This document shows, in pieces, positions 1 through 7,000 of a DNA stretch of 10,501 nt (within the stretch, counting starts at the first letter, position 1; the number at the start of each line of letters is the position of its first letter). The stretch comes from Campylobacteraceae bacterium (GTDB taxonomy: Bacteria > Campylobacterota > Campylobacteria > Campylobacterales > Campylobacteraceae). A model generated the notes under the pieces. It had not been told where the DNA came from, did no database searches, and saw nothing but the letters and a program-made list of their open reading frames with translations. The stretch covers positions 1-10,501 of the forward strand of contig JAITNC010000107.1 in the NCBI GenBank assembly GCA_031290675.1, written 5' to 3'. A program made the translations under genes and the position numbers.

Positions 1-59
1 AAAATCGGAATGCCGTAAAGTCTGAACGCCTCACTTTGAAATATATCGCTAAATTCCAT
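1..59 (-). CDS. Unidentified protein, N-terminal 19 codons only
   Basis: An ATG at 57-59 (minus strand) opens a frame reading MEFSDIFQSEAFRLYGIPI that runs off the left edge without a stop. A strong Shine-Dalgarno AAGGAG (65-70) lies five bases before the ATG, and a consensus -10 box lies just upstream. Start and direction are therefore well supported. The 19 residues are too few to recognise a family, so no function is proposed. The gene follows pldA in the same direction, 49 bases after its stop. Confidence 0.7.
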   Translation of the reverse strand, partial: MEFSDIFQSEAFRLYGIPI

Positions 60-83
60 AACCGCTCCTTGAGGTTTTTGGTG

Positions 84-89
84 ATTATA
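84..89 (-). promoter_or_regulatory. -10 box (TATAAT) for the partial gene at the left edge
   Basis: A consensus TATAAT on the minus strand lies about 25 bases upstream of the ATG at 59. This would give a leader of roughly 18 bases that contains the AAGGAG ribosome site. No good -35 box is visible, which is common for the housekeeping sigma factor in Campylobacterota. It sits between the pldA stop and the next gene, so that gene probably has its own transcript. Confidence 0.55.
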
Positions 90-108
90 CCTCAATGGAA
101 CTAAAATT

Positions 109-1140
109 TTATCTGCTGAAAGCGAAGCCCAAGCTCAAGCGTCTTGTTTTGTGTTTATAATCCACCAAACTCTCGCCGTATCCGCCAAAATACTGCACAT
201 AGCCGAACAAGCCGCTTTTGAAGATAGGGAAAGTCCAATCTGCCTGCAATGCGCCTCTGTTGTCGTCCCAATCAAGATTGTTTCGCAGCAGCACTTTAAA
301 AAGATGCTCTTTGTACGGGTATGTCAGCGTCAAGTCGCCATACCCAATATAGTCCAAGATGTCGGGGTTGTCGTCGTAAATTTCACTCTCATGTATGCGA
401 TACCAGATGCGCGGATTGATAAAAAGCCCCTTTACCTGAAAAAATCCCTCAAAATAGAGCCTGTTCCAAGAGCGTGACGCAGGGTCTACTTGCCCGTTTG
501 ACTCGTGTATAAACGCAAATTTGTAAGCTTTGAAAAACGAGCTGTCATTCCAAAACGGAAGCACTACATAAATCTCCGGCATATAGTTTGTCTCACGAAA
601 TGGCGTGGAGTGTTTTGCTATCTGCCACCACGAACGCTGTGTGTAAGCGATGCCAAATATTTCGTCAAGCCCAAAAAAATTTTTTAAGATATCTTTTCTA
701 AGACTAAATTGGAACACTGTTTCTACAGCGTTTCTGTCGTCATCGTGTTCCATAAAGTCATAAGTTACAGGCAGCAAAAAGTTCATTTTGTAGGGGAGTA
801 TGCCAAAAGATGAGCTCAAAATCTGAACGACACTGTTTTTCGTGTCATCATCATCGTATTCGCTCAAAAATCTAGCATAATTGTCTTTATATTTGGTCAG
901 ATTGTCCAGCACAAAGCTGTCGTTGTCGGAGAGAAAAGCCTCAAGATTTTGCGCAGATGAGTTTGCGCCTCCCAGAGCTATCGCAGCGGCCTTTTTATAC
1001 CAAAGCAGAGCTTCCTCGCTTTTGTTGTCTTGCTCGTATGCTTTGGCATTTTCGTAAGCATTTTGCGCCTGAAAGCGCACCGCATCATCGGCAAACAGAA
1101 AAGAGAGTGTGCAAAACAGCACCGCAAAAACCAAACGCAT
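109..1140 (-). CDS. pldA: Outer-membrane phospholipase A (OMPLA family)
   Basis: Calcium-dependent outer-membrane beta-barrel enzyme that releases acyl chains from phospholipids. Numbered from the upstream ATG at 1170, the family signatures are YTQRSWWQ (176-183), PFRETNY (190-196) and HESNGQVDPASRSWNRLY (222-239). These align with the E. coli catalytic triad as His222, Ser224 and Asn236. Ser180 and Ser232 match its calcium-site serines. The protein ends in aromatic-rich barrel strands (LGFAFSR). About residues 30-65 form an Ala-rich, TPR/Sel1-like helical stretch before the barrel, making it longer than the roughly 290-residue E. coli enzyme. I prefer the ATG at 1140 because AGCAGG lies six bases upstream and the signal peptide MRLVFAVLFCTLSFLFA starts there. 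The ATG at 1170 adds 10 residues and has no ribosome site. The gene follows the radical SAM gene closely and probably shares its transcript. Confidence 0.93.
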   Translation of the reverse strand: MRLVFAVLFCTLSFLFADDAVRFQAQNAYENAKAYEQDNKSEEALLWYKKAAAIALGGANSSAQNLEAFLSDNDSFVLDNLTKYKDNYARFLSEYDDDDTKNSVVQILSSSFGILPYKMNFLLPVTYDFMEHDDDRNAVETVFQFSLRKDILKNFFGLDEIFGIAYTQRSWWQIAKHSTPFRETNYMPEIYVVLPFWNDSSFFKAYKFAFIHESNGQVDPASRSWNRLYFEGFFQVKGLFINPRIWYRIHESEIYDDNPDILDYIGYGDLTLTYPYKEHLFKVLLRNNLDWDDNRGALQADWTFPIFKSGLFGYVQYFGGYGESLVDYKHKTRRLSLGFAFSR

Positions 1141-1180
1141 CGGAACCTGCTTCGTTAAATAATGTTGCATTGTATTTTAA

Positions 1181-2407
1181 TTAGGCTTCAAATAAAGTTA
1201 TTTTTTTCATATAAGCTTTTTTCATATTTTCCTCAAAAGCTTCATTGCTCTCATACTCGTATCCGAACACCTTTTGCCACAAACTTTTATCTTCCATGCA
1301 GAGATAAAAAAACACCTTGCCGTGCCATTTCTCAAAAGCTCTGTAAACTCCGCCGAACATCTGCTCTTTGATGTCAAGCGGGTATGAGTATTTGCCGCAG
1401 CTCTCGTGTAACGGCATCTGGAGTATCTTACTCTGCGCCGCTCTCGCTCTTATCTGCCGCAAAACAGGTTTTGTGAACGTCAAAGTCCCCAAAGATACGA
1501 GCGCAACGCTTTGCGGCGAAAAATCGCCCGTGAGGGCATCGGCGATACGTGAATACTCGTCTAGCCACCCATCAAAATATATCATCGGGTGCAAGTGAAA
1601 GCCCACCAAAACGCCATTTTCACTTAGGCTCTTCGCAGCTTTTATGCGCCCCGAAAGCGATGCGGTGAAATGCTCCTCGCTGTCTATGACCGCTTGAGGG
1701 TTGAGTGAAAATGTACAGATGATGTTTCGTGGCAGCTTGTTTTTCAACAGATAGCTCACGTTGTCGCTTTTGCTTTTGAACTCCAAGATGACATTTGGAT
1801 TTTTGGCGGCGAATGTTATCAAGGCTTCCAGCGTGCCATTTTTATTGCCGAGCATAAGTGAGTCTGAGGATTGTCCTGTGCCGATGTGGTAGAGCTTGTC
1901 TGGCGAGAGTTGGAGGCGTGAGAGCTTGTCGGCGAAGTTTTTATCGCTTTTGAGCGCGCCGCCGTAAAATGTCTGTATAGAGCAGTACGAACAGTCAAAT
2001 CCGCACCCCTCATACACATCAAGCGTGAGCAACCCGCAGCATCTCGTCTTGGGCGAAGCGACGGGACAAGTGCCAAATCCCACGCCCGCCTTGTCTATAT
2101 ACTCAAACCGTACCTCTCGTTTTTCGGGCGTTACTTTGTACGGATACGCTTTGGGCGAGTTTTTAAGCTCCTCGTAAGCCTGTGACAGACTTTGCAAACA
2201 CTCGTCCCGTCCACTTTCATCAACCCACACTTTTTGTATCTCCTCGCCCCACATTTGCAAGTCTATGGCTATGGTTATGAGACGCTGTATCTGCGAAAAA
2301 GTTAGACGATAAAGCAGCGATTTTGTTTTGACAAACTCTTGCGAGCGTGGGTTGAGGCTGCAAAACGCCGTATGCTCCGCCGCTTTGTCAAAACGTTCAT
2401 TTTGCAT
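1181..2407 (-). CDS. Spore-photoproduct-lyase-like radical SAM protein
   Basis: A 408-residue protein with the radical SAM cluster motif Cys-x3-Cys-x2-Cys (YEGCGFDCSYC, Cys135, Cys139, Cys142), preceded by a CCGLLTLD segment as in the SplB-like family. The frame can be extended to a GTG at 2413. The ATG at 2407 is preferred because GGAG stands five bases before it, overlapping that GTG. The start overlaps the end of the upstream phosphorylase gene by 11 bases, suggesting coupled translation. Classical SplB repairs thymine dimers in spore DNA, but this bacterium should not sporulate. The stretch aligning with the SplB hydrogen-donor cysteine appears to read IGTGQSSDSLML, with no Cys. Membership of the SPL-like radical SAM group is clear. 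DNA photoproduct repair is not established, and the substrate is unknown. Confidence 0.8.
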   Translation of the reverse strand: MQNERFDKAAEHTAFCSLNPRSQEFVKTKSLLYRLTFSQIQRLITIAIDLQMWGEEIQKVWVDESGRDECLQSLSQAYEELKNSPKAYPYKVTPEKREVRFEYIDKAGVGFGTCPVASPKTRCCGLLTLDVYEGCGFDCSYCSIQTFYGGALKSDKNFADKLSRLQLSPDKLYHIGTGQSSDSLMLGNKNGTLEALITFAAKNPNVILEFKSKSDNVSYLLKNKLPRNIICTFSLNPQAVIDSEEHFTASLSGRIKAAKSLSENGVLVGFHLHPMIYFDGWLDEYSRIADALTGDFSPQSVALVSLGTLTFTKPVLRQIRARAAQSKILQMPLHESCGKYSYPLDIKEQMFGGVYRAFEKWHGKVFFYLCMEDKSLWQKVFGYEYESNEAFEENMKKAYMKKITLFEA

Positions 2408-2921
2408 AGACACTCCACAATGGAAGGCTTTTTTGCATCAACGAGCTGAGCGTCTCTTTTGAGAAAAGTGTGGGGTTTAAGTGGTCTGAAACGACTTTAA
2501 ATATATATTTCTCAACGCTTGATGGTACAGTCCGCAAAAACGCCTCGCCCTCTTGGTCTGCAAGGAGCGAATTTAAGCCCTCAGAGCTTGAAACAGGGTG
2601 CTCGTGAGATGAGAGTGAGGCGTAGGGGAGAGGCAAATCTGCGTGTGTGGTGCAAAAGAGCGAGCCGATTTTGACGCTTGTGTCCGCACAGCCGGCACAG
2701 CCTATATTTATGGCGGTTTTTGGCTCATACAGCGAGAGTGCGTAGAGTATCGCCGCTTCTGTTTTTTCGCCGCCGATGCCTGATACTATGAGTGCGATGT
2801 CGTCGTTTTTGTAGATATTGAACGGTATTTTGGCTATACATTTTAAGTGAAAATATCCGATGAGAGGTTTTGCCTCAGCTACAAGAGCGGTGTGAATAAG
2901 CGTTTTTATCTTCGTTTTCAT
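2397..2921 (-). CDS. Short nucleoside phosphorylase / nucleosidase family protein
   Basis: A 174-residue cytoplasmic protein of the PNP/MTAN fold. Visible family marks are ALVAEAKPL at residues 12-20, SGIGGEKTE around 48-55, NIGCAGCAD at 72-80, QEGEAF at 123-128 (the family Met-Glu-Gly position, with Gln for Met) and VVSDHLN at 143-149, where Asp146 would be the catalytic acid. The family cleaves purine nucleosides; relatives include methylthioadenosine/SAH nucleosidase and futalosine hydrolase. It is shorter than typical MTAN (about 230 residues), so the substrate is left open. The frame continues upstream to a TTG at 2984, but that extension contains a TATAAT promoter box and no ribosome site, so I start at the ATG at 2921. 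Its 3' end overlaps the radical SAM gene. Confidence 0.75.
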   Translation of the reverse strand: MKTKIKTLIHTALVAEAKPLIGYFHLKCIAKIPFNIYKNDDIALIVSGIGGEKTEAAILYALSLYEPKTAINIGCAGCADTSVKIGSLFCTTHADLPLPYASLSSHEHPVSSSEGLNSLLADQEGEAFLRTVPSSVEKYIFKVVSDHLNPTLFSKETLSSLMQKSLPLWSVYAK

Positions 2922-2927
2922 CGTGTG

Positions 2928-2933
2928 ATTATA
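2928..2933 (-). promoter_or_regulatory. -10 box (TATAAT) giving a nearly leaderless phosphorylase mRNA
   Basis: A perfect TATAAT on the minus strand ends six bases before the ATG at 2921. Transcription would start at or next to the A of the start codon. No Shine-Dalgarno precedes the ATG, which fits leaderless translation. The box faces away from petA, so the region 2922-3058 is a divergent promoter region. Confidence 0.55.
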
Positions 2934-3023
2934 CCAAGAGAAACAAATTTCGTCAAAAAACCGCTCAACAGTGACATAAATCAAATAGATTTAATGAACT
3001 TCTCGCTAAAATCTTAAGTTAGC

Positions 3024-3029
3024 TATATA
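3024..3029 (+). promoter_or_regulatory. Probable -10 box (TATATA) of the petABC operon
   Basis: GCTATATAT lies about 30 bases before the petA ATG in the only non-coding DNA upstream of the operon. It would give a leader of about 20 bases carrying the AAGGGAG ribosome site (3047-3053). No -35 hexamer is evident. The hexamer is less than consensus, so the exact start is uncertain. Confidence 0.4.
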
Positions 3030-3058
3030 TGCACAAAAATTTTAATAAGGGAGAAAAA

Positions 3059-3562
3059 ATGGCTGTCGAAGAAGGACGAAGAAAATTCTTCGGCTTCGCG
3101 CTTGGCGGATTTGCGGCTCTTGGAGGGATTATATCTCTAGGGGCTATGAAAAGATCATGGGATCCGCTTCCGAGCGTTCAAGCTGCGGGTTTTTTGACCG
3201 TTGACCTATCGCCTATCAATGAGGGCGAACTGAGAACGGTTCAATGGAGAGGGTTGCCTGTTTTTATTTTGAAAAAGACAGGAGACATGAGTAAAAACGA
3301 GAAGAGAGATGTTGTCGTAGAAGACGCAAGCTATATCGTTGTTATCGGACTTTGTACACATCTTGGCTGTATACCCAACTGGGTTAGCTCAAAACAACAG
3401 TTTCAATGCGCCTGTCATGGTGGAGTTTTTAATGCAGACGGCTTAGTCGTTACCGCTCCTCCCCCAAGACCTTTGGATATTCCTCCGTTCAAGATAGACG
3501 GAAGCACTTTGGTGCTTGGCGAAGAAGGGCCGGAATATCAAAAACTCACGGCTAAAGTATAG
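3059..3562 (+). CDS. petA: Rieske iron-sulfur subunit of the cytochrome bc complex
   Basis: A 167-residue Rieske [2Fe-2S] protein that takes one electron from quinol at the outer site of cytochrome b and passes it to the cytochrome c subunit. The N-terminus has a twin-arginine motif (GRRKFFGFA, Arg7-Arg8) followed by one hydrophobic segment (about 10-30), typical of a Tat-exported, membrane-anchored Rieske protein. Cluster ligands are Cys99 and His101 (CTHLGC) and Cys117 and His120 (CACHGG); Cys104 and Cys119 form the disulfide. A proline loop (APPPRPLDIPPF, 133-144) follows. Gly122 and Phe124 replace the Ser and Tyr that hydrogen-bond the cluster in high-potential members. The start at 3059 has AAGGGAG five bases upstream; an in-frame ATG at 3029 lies at the promoter and is rejected. 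First gene of the operon, 11 bases before petB. Confidence 0.96.
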   Translation: MAVEEGRRKFFGFALGGFAALGGIISLGAMKRSWDPLPSVQAAGFLTVDLSPINEGELRTVQWRGLPVFILKKTGDMSKNEKRDVVVEDASYIVVIGLCTHLGCIPNWVSSKQQFQCACHGGVFNADGLVVTAPPPRPLDIPPFKIDGSTLVLGEEGPEYQKLTAKV

Positions 3563-3573
3563 GGAGGCGCGAC

Positions 3574-4848
3574 ATGGCAGAGATAAAAAAAGCAACAGGT
3601 TTTGTTGACTGGTTAGACCAGCGTTTGGCTATCAAGCCTCTTCTGAAAGTACTTATGACTGAGTATTGGATACCTAAAAATATCAACTTTTTATGGGCTA
3701 TGGGCGTTGTGTTATTGACGCTTTTTAGCATACTTTTTGTTACGGGACTGTTTTTGTTGATGTACTACAAACCCGATGTAAATCTTGCTTTTGACAGCGT
3801 AAATCAAGTCATCATGCAAGAGGTGGCGTACGGCTGGCTTTGGCGGCATTTGCACGCTGTAGCGGCATCGCTCATCTTCCTCATCATATATATCCATATG
3901 TTTGTCGCTATATATTATGGTTCGTACAAAAAAGGCAGAGAGATTATCTGGATAAGCGGTATGCTTCTTTTTGTATGTTTCTCGGCTGAGGCGTTCAGCG
4001 GATATATGCTTCCTTGGGGGCAGATGAGTTATTGGGCGGCTAAAGTTATAACGGAGTTGTTCGCAAATGTACCGCTTATCGGCGACGGACTTGTCGTGTG
4101 GATAAGAGGAAATTATTACGTTTCAGACGCTACGCTGACGAGATTTTTTATGCTGCACGTTGTGTTGCTGCCTATCGTCATCATAGCTATCATCGCACTT
4201 CACTTCTATTCGTTGCGTGTTCCTCACGTGAACAATCAGGAAGCTGAAGAGTTCAACTTTGAGCGAGAGGCTGAAAAGTTCAAATACGGCAACAAAAAAG
4301 AGTCAAAAGTCATACCTTTTTGGCCTGCATTTTTGAGCAAAGACTTTTTTGTCGTAAGCGTGTTTATGATATTTTTCGTATATCTTGTCTGTTTTCATTT
4401 CAACTTCGCGATGGACCCTATCAACTTTGACCCTGCGGACAATATGAAAACCCCTTCACACATCTACCCTGAGTGGTACTTTTTGTGGAGTTACGAAGTG
4501 CTAAGAGGCTTCTACTTTGATATATTTGGCATTCCTGCGATGAGCATAGGACTTATAGCGTTTGGTTTGGCACAAGTGATATTTTTCTTGCTTCCATTTT
4601 TGGACAGAGACCCAAAAGTCATTCCAGCGCACAAAAGACCGCTTTTCCGCATATGGTTTTGGGTGTTGTTGGTAGATTTGATATTTTTGACACTCTACGG
4701 CAAACTACCTCCGGGCAACGATATATACAGCCTTTTTATCTCAAATAACTTGGCTGGATTTATAGCGACTATCATCTTTATAGCACTGTTTGTACTCTTG
4801 CCTATCATAACTGCAATTGAACGAAAAAACAGAGGAGGTGCGAAATGA
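3574..4848 (+). CDS. petB: Cytochrome b subunit of the cytochrome bc complex
   Basis: A 424-residue polytopic inner-membrane protein carrying both b haems and the quinol-oxidation and quinone-reduction sites. It is one fused chain rather than a split b6 plus subunit IV. Haem ligands are His94 and His108 (RHLHAVAAS...IHMF) on one helix and His195 and His210 (MLHVV...ALHFY) on another. The first pair has 13 residues between ligands and the second 14, as in b6f-type cytochromes; mitochondrial-type bc1 has 13 in both. The quinol-oxidation motif PEWY is at 299-302. Hydrophobic segments fit about eight membrane helices. AGGGAGG (3561-3567) lies six bases before the ATG. The last codons overlap petC by four bases (ATGA). 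Confidence 0.97.
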   Translation: MAEIKKATGFVDWLDQRLAIKPLLKVLMTEYWIPKNINFLWAMGVVLLTLFSILFVTGLFLLMYYKPDVNLAFDSVNQVIMQEVAYGWLWRHLHAVAASLIFLIIYIHMFVAIYYGSYKKGREIIWISGMLLFVCFSAEAFSGYMLPWGQMSYWAAKVITELFANVPLIGDGLVVWIRGNYYVSDATLTRFFMLHVVLLPIVIIAIIALHFYSLRVPHVNNQEAEEFNFEREAEKFKYGNKKESKVIPFWPAFLSKDFFVVSVFMIFFVYLVCFHFNFAMDPINFDPADNMKTPSHIYPEWYFLWSYEVLRGFYFDIFGIPAMSIGLIAFGLAQVIFFLLPFLDRDPKVIPAHKRPLFRIWFWVLLVDLIFLTLYGKLPPGNDIYSLFISNNLAGFIATIIFIALFVLLPIITAIERKNRGGAK

Positions 4849-5933
4849 GAGAGTTAAAGATTTTACTTATACTCGTAGCTTTTACGCTCGTAACGTATTA
4901 CGGCATAGAGCCTTTCGCCCACAAAGAGATGCACGCTCATGTTGAGCCTGTCAATTTTGATGCGCAAGCGGAGGATATAAACCTTGCAAATCTAAGAATA
5001 GAAGAGGCGACAAAAGGTGTTTTAAGTGCTGAGGAAAAGCTAAAAATAGCTGAAAGTAAAGCTACTAAAAATGCTGACGATGAGAAACTTCAACAAGCTC
5101 TCGTTGATGCCGCAAAAGCTGTAGACGGAGCTAAAAAAGACCTTGATACTGCCCAAAACAGGCTTTCATCGTATCAAGAACTTTGGTCAAGCGTCAAAGA
5201 AACGAGCGCACTTACAGGAAATGCTGAAAATGGCGCAGAAGCTTTCTCTATGTCATGTGTGGCTTGCCACGGCGTGAAATCGCAAGATATGGAAGCTCCG
5301 TTTGACGACGCGCTCTCATCAGAGGCTTACGGCGTTGTCGTGCCTGACCTCAGCGATGCCGGAGCTATCTATGACAAGAACTTCTTGGCGGCTTTGATTA
5401 TCAATCCTGCGCACGCTTTGAAGTTAGACCACAAATTTAACGACGACAGACCGTTTCCGATGACGCCATTTGGCGGCGTTGGCGAGGATTTCAACCAAGA
5501 TGTAGCTGACATCGTAGCTTATTTGCGCTCAATAGCTCCAAAAGAGTTTGACGGCAAAGAGGTCTTTGAAAGCGCTTGCTTGAGATGCCACGACTTGAGA
5601 TATGACAAGCTTACCGCAACGAGCGAAAAAAATGCGCTAAAAGGTTATGTAGGCTCAAATCCGCCTGATATATCTACGATGATAAGGTCGCGCGGGGCAG
5701 AGTATCTTGAAACATTTATCAACGACCCGCAGAAAAATATCGCCGGTACGGCTATGCCTCGTGTCGGTCTAAATGAAGACGCACAAGAGAAACTTATGGG
5801 TTACTTGGAGCAAGTAGGCGACAGTACAAAAGATGAGAGAAAAACAGTCGGTTTTTGGCTGATAGGATTTTTCGCTATTCTTTCAGTGCTAGCGTATTTG
5901 TGGAAACAAGGGGTATGGAGAGAGCTTCACTAA
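4845..5933 (+). CDS. petC: Di-heme cytochrome c subunit of the cytochrome bc complex
   Basis: A 362-residue membrane-anchored c-type cytochrome that accepts electrons from the Rieske protein and hands them to soluble cytochrome c. An N-terminal hydrophobic segment (about 5-20) and a C-terminal membrane helix (about 336-353) flank two periplasmic haem domains. The haem sites are CVACH (138-142) and CLRCH (245-249). Likely axial methionines are Met206 (FPMTPFG) and Met304 (GTAMPRVG). Two haems place it with the epsilonproteobacterial c4-like subunits rather than mono-haem cytochrome c1. Residues about 42-112 are rich in Ala, Lys, Glu and Asp and look like a long helix or coiled coil that spaces the haem domains from the membrane. 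It overlaps petB by four bases, with AGGAGG upstream of the ATG, and is the last operon gene. Confidence 0.95.
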   Translation: MRELKILLILVAFTLVTYYGIEPFAHKEMHAHVEPVNFDAQAEDINLANLRIEEATKGVLSAEEKLKIAESKATKNADDEKLQQALVDAAKAVDGAKKDLDTAQNRLSSYQELWSSVKETSALTGNAENGAEAFSMSCVACHGVKSQDMEAPFDDALSSEAYGVVVPDLSDAGAIYDKNFLAALIINPAHALKLDHKFNDDRPFPMTPFGGVGEDFNQDVADIVAYLRSIAPKEFDGKEVFESACLRCHDLRYDKLTATSEKNALKGYVGSNPPDISTMIRSRGAEYLETFINDPQKNIAGTAMPRVGLNEDAQEKLMGYLEQVGDSTKDERKTVGFWLIGFFAILSVLAYLWKQGVWRELH

Positions 5934-5939
5934 GCTTTA

Positions 5940-5964
5940 GAGGCGGGCGTTTTTAGCCTGCCTC
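5940..5964 (+). terminator. Hairpin after petC, probable terminator
   Basis: A 9-bp stem GAGGCGGGC / GCCTGCCTC with one G-U pair and a 7-base loop starts seven bases after the petC stop. It is followed by CCCC rather than a U-tract, so it is not a canonical intrinsic terminator. It lies between two convergent genes (petC and the KilA-N gene) and may act on both strands. The rest of 5934-6038 is A/T-rich with nothing else recognisable. Confidence 0.5.
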
Positions 5965-6038
5965 CCCCTACACTTTGGACTTCTTTATTTATAGCCTCTT
6001 TTTATTATATTAAATTTCTCTCTTTTGAAGCATTATGT

Positions 6039-6878
6039 TTACTGTTCGCTCGTCAATCTTTTCGTTAGATTTTGATTGTCCAGCAGCGATTTCAACTGTG
6101 TGATGGCAACGCTGTTGAGTTGCACTAGTCGTTCACCTTGCGAAAGTCCCTGACGTATCAGCAAAGCATTGATACTTTCCATATTTGAGAGGACAACCAA
6201 CTGTTCTAGTGTGGCAAAATCGCGGATATTTCCCTTTTCGTCAGGATTTTCGCCTCGCCATTGCAGCGCCGTTTTGCCAAATAGTGCGACATTTAGCAGG
6301 TCGGCTTCGTTGGCGTAAACAGACGTTGCCTGCTCTTTGGTTACGTTCTTTGGAATAATTTCCTCTTTGATAGCGTCAGTGTGTATGCGATAATTGATTT
6401 TTGAGAGCGTGCGCTGCAAGTTCCACTCCAATGATAGGCGGTGATTTTCGTCCTCTTTTAAGCGTTGGAACTCTTTGACAAGATAAAACTTAAATTCAGC
6501 ACTGAGCCATGTAGCAAACTCAAAAGCAATATCACGATGGGCAAAAGTACCGCCGTTATAACGACCGGGCTTGGCTATTATGCCAATAGCTTCGGTTTTT
6601 TCAATCCATTGTTTGGAAGTTAACACATAGCCATAACTACCGCTTTCATTTTTAATGTTGTTGAATTCAACAACATTAAAATCGGGATTGTTAGTGCGCT
6701 CCCAAATGCCAACATATTCTATAGTATAACGGGCACTCAACCAACGAGAAATAACATATCCAGTTGCTTCCGCATTTTTATACTTCGCCATATCGGTCAG
6801 CGATATGTATTCGTCTTTCCTGTGCGACAACAAGGCTATTTCTGTTCCCTGTACAGTGATGGTTTCTTTCTTGCTCAT
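6039..6878 (-). CDS. KilA-N domain protein
   Basis: A 279-residue cytoplasmic protein. Residues about 8-137 form a KilA-N domain, a DNA-binding domain common in phages, large DNA viruses and bacterial accessory genes. Marks are YISLTDMAKYKN (24-35), VISRWLSAR (42-50), the GIIAKPGRYNGGTFAHRDIA stretch (99-118) and FEFATWLSAEFKFYLVKEFQRL (119-140). The C-terminal part (about 190-275) contains LFGKTALQWRGENPD, GNIRDFATLEQLVVLSNME and QGERLVQLN. From memory this tail recurs in many bacterial KilA-N proteins, and its role is unknown to me. AAGGG lies five bases before the ATG. The gene is alone, convergent with petC and separated from accA by about 310 bases of palindrome-rich DNA. That fits an acquired or phage-derived orphan, but there are no other phage genes nearby. 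Confidence 0.85.
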   Translation of the reverse strand: MSKKETITVQGTEIALLSHRKDEYISLTDMAKYKNAEATGYVISRWLSARYTIEYVGIWERTNNPDFNVVEFNNIKNESGSYGYVLTSKQWIEKTEAIGIIAKPGRYNGGTFAHRDIAFEFATWLSAEFKFYLVKEFQRLKEDENHRLSLEWNLQRTLSKINYRIHTDAIKEEIIPKNVTKEQATSVYANEADLLNVALFGKTALQWRGENPDEKGNIRDFATLEQLVVLSNMESINALLIRQGLSQGERLVQLNSVAITQLKSLLDNQNLTKRLTSEQ

Positions 6879-6919
6879 ACCTTCCCTTTTGCGTCCCCTT
6901 TGGCAGACGAGTTTATTTG

Positions 6920-6959
6920 TTTATGATTTTATCATAAAGTTATGTATTTATTGTGTAGA
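6920..6959 (-). promoter_or_regulatory. Probable KilA-N promoter with overlapping palindrome
   Basis: On the minus strand a -10 box TATGAT (6931-6936) has TCTACA (6954-6959, four of six matches to TTGACA) at 17-base spacing. Start would be near 6924, giving a leader of about 45 bases. A perfect 8-bp inverted repeat TTTATGAT-ttt-ATCATAAA (6920-6938) covers the -10 box and the predicted start, where a repressor would block transcription. Autoregulation by the KilA-N protein is only an inference. Confidence 0.45.
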
Positions 6960-7000
6960 CAGGTTTATTGTCCTTGCAAAGTGATATATTATTGTGCTAT

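Noticed and set aside
151..477. 108-codon plus-strand frame opposite pldA
   Set aside because: Antisense shadow of a gene with clear catalytic motifs.
2922..2984. TTG-started N-terminal extension of the phosphorylase
   Set aside because: It contains the likely TATAAT promoter, has no ribosome site, and the family homology begins after the ATG at 2921.
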